Part shown: one piece after another, positions 26,271 to 33,196 of the stretch
Numbering within the stretch: position 1 is the first letter of the stretch
How the letters are laid out: each line of letters begins with the position of its first letter
Assembly: GCF_900142525.1 (NCBI RefSeq)
Contig: NZ_FRBD01000013.1
Coordinates: 1-64,000 of the forward strand
Reading direction: 5' to 3'
Length of the DNA stretch: 64,000 nucleotides
Source of the DNA: Xylanibacter ruminicola
GTDB taxonomy: Bacteria; Bacteroidota; Bacteroidia; Bacteroidales; Bacteroidaceae
Translations under genes and position numbers: made by a program
Notes under the pieces: generated by a model
Database searches by the model: none
What the model was told of the DNA's origin: nothing
Seen by the model: only the letters and a program-made list of their open reading frames with translations

Positions 26271-26295
26271 CCACAGAATAATTTAATAAAACTAT

Positions 26296-26514
26296 ATGAC
26301 CAAGGACAATTTTCTATATAAATTTTACCACTTGTATTACGACGGTTTCCGATCCATGAAACTGGGGCGCACGCTCTGGGCCATCATTCTCATCAAGCTG
26401 TTTGTGATATTCGTGGTGCTCAAGTTATTCTTCTTCCCCAACTTTCTGAAGCAGCAAGCAGATGGACACGAGGCAGAATATGTGGCAACGGAACTGATTG
26501 ACAGGAAAAATTAA
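26296..26514 (+). CDS. DUF4492 small membrane protein preceding cydA
   Basis: The 72-residue protein begins with an amphipathic FLYKFYHLYYDGFRSMKLGR, then has one transmembrane helix (about 28-49) and a polar tail. This is DUF4492, which commonly lies directly before cydA in Bacteroidetes. Its size, single helix and linkage suggest an accessory subunit or assembly factor of cytochrome bd, in the manner of CydX, although the sequences are not similar. That role is inference. Confidence 0.85.
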   Translation: MTKDNFLYKFYHLYYDGFRSMKLGRTLWAIILIKLFVIFVVLKLFFFPNFLKQQADGHEAEYVATELIDRKN

Positions 26515-26519
26515 AGATT

Positions 26520-26573
26520 AAACATTAAAGATTCTTGGCGATGCCAAGCGGCAAAGCCGAGCGAAACATTAAA
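26520..26573 (+). repeat. Two-hairpin element between DUF4492 and cydA
   Basis: The element 26534-26563 has stem CTTGGC-GAT-GCCAAG, then CGGC-AAA-GCCG and AGCG. AAACATTAAA flanks it on both sides (26520-26529 and 26564-26573). Confidence 0.65.
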
Positions 26574-26583
26574 TTTCAGATAT

Positions 26584-28152
26584 ATGCTACAAAACCTAAT
26601 TCTAAACATCGATGCCGGAACGATCGACTGGTCGAGAGCGCAGTTTGCTCTGACGGCAATCTACCACTGGCTCTTTGTGCCACTAACACTGGGTCTTGCA
26701 GTGATTATGGGCATTGTAGAGACCAAGTACTATCTAACACTAAAAAAGAGCAATGTGGATGGTAGCGACGAGGGTGCTGCCGAATTTTGGAAGGTTGCTG
26801 CCAAGTTCTGGCAGAGGCTTTTCGGTATTAACTTTGCCATGGGTGTGGCCACGGGTATCATCCTCGAGTTCGAGTTTGGTACCAACTGGAGTAACTACTC
26901 TTGGTTTGTGGGCGACATCTTCGGAGCGCCATTGGCTGTCGAGGGTATAGTGGCCTTCTTTATGGAGAGCACCTTTGTGGCTGTGATGTTCTTTGGATGG
27001 AAGAAGGTATCGGCTGGATTCCACCTGGCTTCAACATGGCTCACAGGTCTTGGTGCCACCATCTCTGCCTGGTGGATTCTGGTGGCCAACGCTTGGATGC
27101 AGTATCCCGTGGGCTGCGAGTTTAACCCCGACACCATGCGCAACGAGATGGTATCGTTTGCCGAGGTAGCACTATCGCCATTCGCTGTTTCAAAGTTCTG
27201 TCACACCGTTACTTCAGCCTGGATCATCGGCGCCATCTTCTGCGTGGGCGTTTGCTGTTGGTATCTGCTTAAAGAACAGCACGCCAAGCTGGCCATCGAG
27301 AGCATGAAGATAGGTGCTGGCGTAGGTCTGATAGCAGCTTTGCTGGCAGGCGCCACTGGTCATAAGAGCGGTATGGATGTGGCCGAGGTTCAGCCCATGA
27401 AACTGGCTGCTATGGAGGCGCTGTACGATGGTGGTACAGAGGTTGGCCTGAAGCTCATCGAGGGCATCGAGGTGCCTTACGGACTATCTATCATGGCTAC
27501 CAACGATCCTAAAGGATTCGTACCTGGTATCAACGACATTCTGAATGGTTATACTGCCAACAACGGTAAGGTTGAGCCATCAGTAGAGGAGAAGATGGAG
27601 CGAGGCCGCAAGGCCATCGAGGCACTTGCAGCTTATCGCAAAGCCAAGAAAGAAGGTGCCGACGAGAAGTATCTGGCTTCTCAACTCTCCATTCTCAATG
27701 AGAACATGAAGTATTTCGGCTATGGTTACATCAAGGATAAGAACGATGTGGTGCCACCAGTGGCAGTTAACTTCTGGGCATTCCGCGTGATGGTGGGTGT
27801 GGGCTGTCTGTTCATCCTGTTCTTTGCAGTGATACTGGCTGTTACCTACCGCTGGCCCAAGTTCCTGTTTGGCAAGCGCGACATCACTGCCCTACCCGCC
27901 TGGCACTATTGGGTGGCCATACTGCTCATACCGCTGGGCTACATCGGCTCTGAGTGCGGATGGCTGGTAGCCGAATTCGGACGTCAACCTTGGACCATCC
28001 AGGACATGCTGCCTACTTGGGCATCTGTCTCTGATATCCAGGCATCCAATGTTGCCGTCACTTTCTTCCTATTCCTTATTCTCTTTACAACCATGCTGGC
28101 TGTAGAGATCAATATCTTACTCAAACAAATTAAGAAAGGACCCGAGTTATGA
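26584..28152 (+). CDS. cydA: Cytochrome bd ubiquinol/menaquinol oxidase subunit I
   Basis: CydA binds quinol and the three hemes of cytochrome bd, a high-affinity oxygen reductase of the inner membrane. The 522-residue protein has nine predicted helices. H28 (AIYHWLF) and H207 (KFCHTV) fit the axial heme ligands, and the acidic pair in ILEFEFGTNW (E95, E97) fits the proton-path site. The Q loop is about residues 250-390. In an anaerobe this enzyme mainly scavenges traces of oxygen. It overlaps cydB by 4 bp. Confidence 0.97.
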   Translation: MLQNLILNIDAGTIDWSRAQFALTAIYHWLFVPLTLGLAVIMGIVETKYYLTLKKSNVDGSDEGAAEFWKVAAKFWQRLFGINFAMGVATGIILEFEFGTNWSNYSWFVGDIFGAPLAVEGIVAFFMESTFVAVMFFGWKKVSAGFHLASTWLTGLGATISAWWILVANAWMQYPVGCEFNPDTMRNEMVSFAEVALSPFAVSKFCHTVTSAWIIGAIFCVGVCCWYLLKEQHAKLAIESMKIGAGVGLIAALLAGATGHKSGMDVAEVQPMKLAAMEALYDGGTEVGLKLIEGIEVPYGLSIMATNDPKGFVPGINDILNGYTANNGKVEPSVEEKMERGRKAIEALAAYRKAKKEGADEKYLASQLSILNENMKYFGYGYIKDKNDVVPPVAVNFWAFRVMVGVGCLFILFFAVILAVTYRWPKFLFGKRDITALPAWHYWVAILLIPLGYIGSECGWLVAEFGRQPWTIQDMLPTWASVSDIQASNVAVTFFLFLILFTTMLAVEINILLKQIKKGPEL

Positions 28153-29297
28153 GTTATACATTTTTGCAGCATTATTGGTGGTTTATCGTATCACTGCTAG
28201 GTGCGATACTGGTGTTCCTGTTGTTTGTTCAGGGAGCCAATTCCGTGGCCCATTCGTTAGGACGTACTGAAGAGGAGCGCCGCATGGTCTACAACTCAAC
28301 AGGCCGCAAGTGGGAGTTCACCTTCACAACTCTGGTTACCTTTGGTGGTGCCTTCTTTGCATCGTTCCCGTTGTTCTACAGCACATCGTTTGGCGGTGCC
28401 TACTGGCTGTGGATGATCATCCTGTTTACGTTTGTGCTACAGGCTGTGAGCTACGAGTTTCAGAACAAGATAGGCAATATACTTGGACCTAAGACGTTCC
28501 AGTTCTTCCTTACGCTGAATGGCATCGTGGGGCCATTGCTGCTGGGTGGAGCCGTAGCCACCTTCTTCGAGGGTTCCAACTTCATCATCGTCAAGGAGAA
28601 TCTGGTTGATGCAGGTGCCATAACCCCTATTATCTCGCGCTGGGCCAATGCATCGCACGGCCTCGATGCGCTGCTCAATCCATGGGTAGTGGTGTTTGGC
28701 TTTGCTGTGGTGTTCCTGGCTCGTTCGCTGGGCATACTCTATATTATTAATAATGTAGCCGACGAGAATATCCGTTCGCGTGCCAGCGTACGTCTCGTTG
28801 GTGCTGCTGTGCCTTTCGTCGTGCTGTTTGTGGGCTATCTGGTACATCTGCTGCTGAAAGACGGTTATGCCATCAACGCAGCCGACCTCATCTACATGGA
28901 GCCCCATAAGTACCTGAACAACCTGATTGACATGTGGGGACTGTTGGTACTGCTGTTTGCGGGTGTAGTCATGGTGCTCTTTGGCATCATCTATACCATC
29001 ATCAGGAAAGATTTTATTGCAGGCATCTGGCAGGCAGGCTTAGGCACCGTATTCACCGTGCTGGCACTGTTGCTGGTAGCTGGTTGGAACGATACCGCCT
29101 ACTATCCATCTACAGCCGACCTGCAGTCGTCGCTCACACTGGCCAACTCGTGCTCTAGCGAGTTCACCCTGCGCACTATGTTCTACGTGTCGTTGCTGGT
29201 TCCATTCGTACTAGCCTACATCGTCTACGCCTGGCGCGCCATCGACAAAAAGAAAATCACCAAGGAAGAAATCCAAGGTGATGATCATGCGTACTAG
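28149..29297 (+). CDS. cydB: Cytochrome bd oxidase subunit II
   Basis: CydB is the second large subunit of cytochrome bd. The 382-residue protein has about nine hydrophobic helices, starts with FLQHYWWFIVSLLGAILVFLL and contains the conserved FVQGANSVAHSLGRTEEERRMVYNS region truncated here for length. The gene overlaps cydA by 4 bp and is followed at once by a palindromic terminator. Confidence 0.95.
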   Translation: MSYTFLQHYWWFIVSLLGAILVFLLFVQGANSVAHSLGRTEEERRMVYNSTGRKWEFTFTTLVTFGGAFFASFPLFYSTSFGGAYWLWMIILFTFVLQAVSYEFQNKIGNILGPKTFQFFLTLNGIVGPLLLGGAVATFFEGSNFIIVKENLVDAGAITPIISRWANASHGLDALLNPWVVVFGFAVVFLARSLGILYIINNVADENIRSRASVRLVGAAVPFVVLFVGYLVHLLLKDGYAINAADLIYMEPHKYLNNLIDMWGLLVLLFAGVVMVLFGIIYTIIRKDFIAGIWQAGLGTVFTVLALLLVAGWNDTAYYPSTADLQSSLTLANSCSSEFTLRTMFYVSLLVPFVLAYIVYAWRAIDKKKITKEEIQGDDHAY

Positions 29298-29303
29298 AAA
29301 GGG

Positions 29304-29340
29304 AAGTAAAAGGGAAGTTATAACTTCCCTTTTACTTCTT
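29304..29340. terminator. 34-bp perfect palindrome between cydB and the tlpA-like gene
   Basis: AAGTAAAAGGGAAGTTA (29304-29320) is directly followed by its exact reverse complement (29321-29337). It has a T-rich right side and contains the stop codon of the convergent TlpA-like gene. It probably terminates both transcripts. Related GAAGTTAA/GGGAA words recur at 45461-45530. Confidence 0.75.
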
Positions 29341-29880
29341 AAAAAGTTCGTCTAAGAAGCTGTAGAACTCAGGATCTTCACCTACTACTACCTTGGCGAT
29401 TTTGCCCTGTGGGTCAACAACCACTTTGGTAGGGAATCCCTCTATGTTGTACTGTGCAGCAAGTGTCTGCAACTGCCCGTCAGGACAGCGCACCTGCAAC
29501 CAAGGCAGCTGGTGTTCCTCTACGGCAGCCTTCCACTTCTCTTCGGTGTCGCGACAGTCTACACCAAGAATCTCCATCTTGTCCTTGTAATTAGCATAGT
29601 AGGTCTTCATGTTGGGGATACCACGGATGCACCAGATGCACCATGAGCCCCAAAAGTCGATGACTACATACTTGCCACGCAGGCTAGAAAGCTTGGTGGT
29701 CGATCCCTGCAGGTTGGGCAGTTCAATCTCTGGCGCCATGTCGGCATCAGCCTCGGCGGCCATCTCTGTGTTTTCTGTGGCAGGTGCGCTCTGAGCGCTC
29801 TGAGCATTCTTAGAGCCGCATGCCGCCATCAGTGTCACAGCTAGTGAAAGTAAAGTAAGGGTTAAAACTGGCTTTTTCAT
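29332..29880 (-). CDS. TlpA-like thiol-disulfide oxidoreductase lipoprotein
   Basis: The 182-residue protein has a lipoprotein signal with C21 (MAACGS), an acidic linker and a thioredoxin-like domain (50-182). The active-site pair is C81 and C84 (WGSWCIWC), followed by a cis-proline region IEGFPTKVVV. It should be lipid-anchored facing the periplasm, where such proteins reduce disulfides, for example in cytochrome maturation. It follows the symporter gene by 34 bp. Confidence 0.9.
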   Translation of the reverse strand: MKKPVLTLTLLSLAVTLMAACGSKNAQSAQSAPATENTEMAAEADADMAPEIELPNLQGSTTKLSSLRGKYVVIDFWGSWCIWCIRGIPNMKTYYANYKDKMEILGVDCRDTEEKWKAAVEEHQLPWLQVRCPDGQLQTLAAQYNIEGFPTKVVVDPQGKIAKVVVGEDPEFYSFLDELFKK

Positions 29881-29914
29881 ATACGAAGTTGAAAAAAATT
29901 AATTAAAACAATTT

Positions 29915-31441
29915 TTATTTATTATAACATTCAAATATCTTGTTCACAGTATCTTCGGGCAGCTTCTTGGTAAACAAGCTAACCAGCCATACTACTGGGA
30001 ATCCGCCAACCATGGCTATGGCACCACAGTTAATCGGGTTAATAGGATTACCTGCCAGCATGTTGATAACCGTCAGACCCACACCCCAGATAAAGCAAGC
30101 CCACACAGAGGCTGTAGTGATGTTGCGCTGATACAGACCCAGCATAAACGGAGCCAGGAATGCGCCAGCCAGTGCACCCCACGAGATACCCATCAGCTGG
30201 GCGATGAACGTAGGCGGATTCAGCGCTATGAGCAGCGAAATGGCGATAAAGAACATAATCAGCACGCGCATCACGATGACCTTACGGCGCTCAATCTTCT
30301 CGGCCACGATATCGTCGATGGTACCCTCTTCTACCTCACCAGGCAGCGATTTCTTATCGCGATAAATCAGGTCGAGTGTCATCGTCGAGCTCGATGTGAG
30401 CACCAGCGAAGCCAGTGTCGACATTGATGCCGAGAGCACCAGCAGCACCACAAGGGCAATCAATATATCAGGCAGCGTTACCAGCATCGAAGGTACGATA
30501 GAGTCGAAGGCAAGTTTGCCGTTGGGCAACATAGGAGGTGTGCCGAACAAACGACCGAAGCCACCCAGGAAGTAGCAACCACCAGCCACGATAAAGGCAA
30601 ATACGGTAGAGATAACTGTACCACGCTTGATGGCGCTCTCGTCGGTAATCGAGTAGAACTTACCCACCATCTGTGGCAGTCCCATGGTTCCCAACGATGT
30701 CAGGATAACTACGCCCAGCAATCCCCAAGGATCGGGTCCGAACCACGAAGCAAAGCCTCCGTTCACCGTGGGGTCGGTATCCGATGGGATGGCAGCCAGC
30801 TTGTCTACGGCAGCCGTCAGTCCGCCCTGCACATTGAGCACAGCCACAATCACAGCCACGATACCAAACAGCATGATGATGCCCTGAATAAAGTCGTTCA
30901 TGGCCGTAGCCTTGTATCCGCCCAGAATCACGTAGACGGCAGTGAGTATCGACATGATGATCACGCAATACTCGTAAGGAATGCTGAATCCCATCTCAAA
31001 CAGTCGCGAAATGCCGCTGTACACGCCTGCTGTATAAGGAATCAGGAATACAAAGGCGATGATAGATGCAGCCACGCGCAGGCCCTGATCGCTAAAACGG
31101 GTTCCAAAGAAATCAGGCATCGTGCGACTCTCAATATGCTGCGTCATCAGCTTGGTGCGTCGGCCCAGTATCAGCCACGCCAACAGCGAGCCGATCACGG
31201 CGTTACCGATGCCAATCCACGCGCTCGACAATCCGTATTTCCAGCCGAACTGACCTGCGTAGCCCACGAATACTACTGCCGAGAAATAACTTGTTCCGAA
31301 GGCGAAAGCCGTGAGCCATGGGCCAACGGCGCGACCGCCCAATACGAAACCTTCAACACTACTGGCCTGCTTGCGGGTGTACAGTCCAACCCCAATCATC
31401 ACCGCCAGAAATATGATTGTAAATACTATCTTGATTATCAT
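29915..31441 (-). CDS. Sodium:solute symporter family protein (SSS)
   Basis: The 508-residue inner-membrane protein has about 13 helices. SSS features are GGRAVGPWLTAFAFGTSYFS in the first helices, VYVILGGYKATAMNDFIQG and LLVLSASMSTLASLVLTSSS (Na+-site serines). The substrate is not predictable by eye; proline, pantothenate and sugars are transported by relatives. The ATG at 31441 is preferred to the TTG at 31450, which lies in a repeat. It follows the porin gene by 30 bp and the two are probably co-transcribed. Confidence 0.92.
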   Translation of the reverse strand: MIIKIVFTIIFLAVMIGVGLYTRKQASSVEGFVLGGRAVGPWLTAFAFGTSYFSAVVFVGYAGQFGWKYGLSSAWIGIGNAVIGSLLAWLILGRRTKLMTQHIESRTMPDFFGTRFSDQGLRVAASIIAFVFLIPYTAGVYSGISRLFEMGFSIPYEYCVIIMSILTAVYVILGGYKATAMNDFIQGIIMLFGIVAVIVAVLNVQGGLTAAVDKLAAIPSDTDPTVNGGFASWFGPDPWGLLGVVILTSLGTMGLPQMVGKFYSITDESAIKRGTVISTVFAFIVAGGCYFLGGFGRLFGTPPMLPNGKLAFDSIVPSMLVTLPDILIALVVLLVLSASMSTLASLVLTSSSTMTLDLIYRDKKSLPGEVEEGTIDDIVAEKIERRKVIVMRVLIMFFIAISLLIALNPPTFIAQLMGISWGALAGAFLAPFMLGLYQRNITTASVWACFIWGVGLTVINMLAGNPINPINCGAIAMVGGFPVVWLVSLFTKKLPEDTVNKIFECYNK

Positions 31442-31471
31442 AACTGTCAACTATCAATTGTAAACTGTCAA
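31442..31471. repeat. AACTGTC/AACTATC 7-bp array
   Basis: Heptamers AACTGTC, AACTATC, AATTGTA and AACTGTC fill the whole porin-symporter spacer. Confidence 0.6.
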
Positions 31472-32560
31472 CTAAAATGCCACCTGCATCTGGGCCTGCA
31501 CCCAGTTATAATCCTTACCTATCTTGTCGCCACACATGCATCGTGTGTACTGCAGCTGCATACGGCACTTCTTGTAGAACCAGTACTGCAGTCCCACGGT
31601 CAGGTTGGTCTGGTCCCAACCGTCCACCTTTGTGTTGCGATCGAAGGTCTCACCACTAGCCACAACGTCCAGCGCGTCGACCACAGGGATACATGTTGTC
31701 ACGTATCCACCACGGCTACCTACGTTGCCGTCTTGTCCGCCCAGCCATTCAGCACGTACCGATGCAGGGCGTGCCTCCTTATATTTACTGCCAGTGTAAG
31801 GCTGAGTTTTGTACTCGGCACCCACGCTGTAGCGATTGCGCTTATAGTTATCGCCCACGTTTATCTCGGGGTTCCATGCAGCCGTGCCCACAGCGCATCC
31901 TGTGCCCAGATAGCCCGATGCCACCACGCGGAATCCATCCACAGGTCGCAGCTCCAGCTTAGCTATCAGGTTCTTCTGGTTGTTCTGGTCCTTACGGTTG
32001 ATGCCCTGTCCGCTCATCAGCCCCAGGTTATAGTGCACCACGCCGTTGGCCAGGTCGCCATACAGCTCCAGTCCCATGTCGCGTCCGTAGTTCACACCGT
32101 TCAGCGGGTCGGGACCCTCGCCAGCCAGATACAGCACAGCCTGAGAGTACACATCCACCAGCTCCAGCTGTGTGGGACTCATGGGGTTCTCCATCGTGTA
32201 CGAGTGCTTAAACTGTCCAAAGCGCACCGTCAGTTCGTTGCCTTTCGACACGCGATAGTCTGTGTAATACTCCTGCACCACGCTCGAGAAGTCGTGCATA
32301 AACATAAACGACCATCTGTCGGTGATACGCGCTTTGGCCCACAGCAGGGTTCGTTTCAGGTTGTAAGCATTCTGGTCTTTGCCATTAGGGTTTTGATAAC
32401 TCCATCCCCCCTGAGCGTAACCATTCAGAGTAATTCGGCTGGTAAAATCCTTTGTCCAGTCGATCTCGCTGCTCTTTTGCTGTGCCGATGCCGTAAGGTT
32501 AGCACCCAATGCCATCATCACCACAGCCAGCAGTTTCATTTTGCAAGTTTTACGTTTCAT
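31472..32560 (-). CDS. Outer membrane porin (phosphate-selective porin O/P-like)
   Basis: The 362-residue protein has a signal peptide ending at TASAQ (about residue 27) and alternating beta-strand patterns to the C-terminal phenylalanine (QAQMQVAF), as expected for an outer-membrane barrel. RVSKGNELTVRFGQFKHSY and GLQYWFYKKCRMQLQYT resemble the porin O/P family. The ATG at 32560 or at 32539 could be the start. With the symporter and TlpA-like gene behind it, it may serve uptake of one solute. Confidence 0.82.
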   Translation of the reverse strand: MKRKTCKMKLLAVVMMALGANLTASAQQKSSEIDWTKDFTSRITLNGYAQGGWSYQNPNGKDQNAYNLKRTLLWAKARITDRWSFMFMHDFSSVVQEYYTDYRVSKGNELTVRFGQFKHSYTMENPMSPTQLELVDVYSQAVLYLAGEGPDPLNGVNYGRDMGLELYGDLANGVVHYNLGLMSGQGINRKDQNNQKNLIAKLELRPVDGFRVVASGYLGTGCAVGTAAWNPEINVGDNYKRNRYSVGAEYKTQPYTGSKYKEARPASVRAEWLGGQDGNVGSRGGYVTTCIPVVDALDVVASGETFDRNTKVDGWDQTNLTVGLQYWFYKKCRMQLQYTRCMCGDKIGKDYNWVQAQMQVAF

Positions 32561-32599
32561 TTCGTCATTGAATTTAGATAATTTAGTTCCTTGCGGCAG

Positions 32600-32631
32600 C
32601 AAAAGTAATACATTTCTATCAAATAGACAAA
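32600..32631 (-). promoter_or_regulatory. Promoter of porin-symporter-tlpA-like operon
   Basis: On the minus strand: -33 TTTG (32628-32631), a 20-bp spacer and -7 TACTTTTG (32600-32607), about 40 bp before the porin ATG. Confidence 0.7.
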
Positions 32632-32766
32632 TTTATTTGCATATTTCTTTCATTAATTTATATTTATGCATTAATAAAGAGTATTTGCGACGAAAAAATG
32701 GTTGTGTCATTTGTCACGTTTGTCATGATTCATAAAATCATAAGAACATAAAAAGTACTAATTTAT

Positions 32767-32797
32767 TTTGCAGTTCGAGTGAATTGGTGTACCTTTG
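32767..32797 (+). promoter_or_regulatory. Promoter of the DUF3467 gene
   Basis: -33 TTTG (32767-32770), a 19-bp spacer and -7 TACCTTTG (32790-32797). The ATG lies 29 bp further on. Confidence 0.8.
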
Positions 32798-32825
32798 TCG
32801 CAGAATAATTAAAACTATCAGAATT

Positions 32826-33152
32826 ATGAACGAGAATAACAACGAGAAGCAGCAGGGACTGCAGATAGAGTTGCCACAGGAAGTGGCACAGGGTGAGTAT
32901 GCGAACTTTGCGGTGATTACGCATGGATCGGGCGACTTTGTGATTGACTTTGCACGGGTGCTGCCTGGTGTGCCCAAGGCGCAGGCTTGCAGCAGAATAG
33001 TCATGGCTCCAGAGCACGCCAAGCGACTGCTGCTGGCGCTGAACGAGAACGTGATGCGATATGAGGCAGAGTTCGGACAGATAAAACTGCCAAACAGAGA
33101 TGGGAACACCATCAAGATGGATGCGTTTGACCCAACGAAAGGTGAAGCATAA
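32826..33152 (+). CDS. DUF3467 domain-containing protein
   Basis: The 108-residue protein carries the DUF3467 pattern: LPQEVAQGEYANFAVITHG, then FVIDFARVLPGVPKAQACSR and IVMAPEHAKRLLLALNENV. The family is small, cytoplasmic and uncharacterised. The ATG at 32826 is chosen because the open frame before it covers the promoter. It is monocistronic, with its own promoter and terminator. Confidence 0.9.
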   Translation: MNENNNEKQQGLQIELPQEVAQGEYANFAVITHGSGDFVIDFARVLPGVPKAQACSRIVMAPEHAKRLLLALNENVMRYEAEFGQIKLPNRDGNTIKMDAFDPTKGEA

Positions 33153-33162
33153 AACGAAAATG

Positions 33163-33195
33163 AAAGGCTAGCAAAAAAACTGCTAGCCTTTATTA
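33163..33195. terminator. Bidirectional terminator between DUF3467 and murF-alr
   Basis: AAAGGCTAGCA (33163-33173) pairs with TGCTAGCCTTT (33181-33191) around a 7-nt A-rich loop, with T-rich sequence after it. Confidence 0.85.
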
Positions 33196-33196
33196 T

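Noticed and set aside
26074..26295. FNR/CRP-type operator before cydAB
   Set aside because: No TTGAT-N4-ATCAA or TGTGA-type palindrome could be found; only promoter boxes are supported.
31136..32581. Long open frame (481 codons) on the plus strand
   Set aside because: It lies opposite the porin and symporter genes, has no family features, and is histidine- and valine-rich as expected for a shadow of codon bias.
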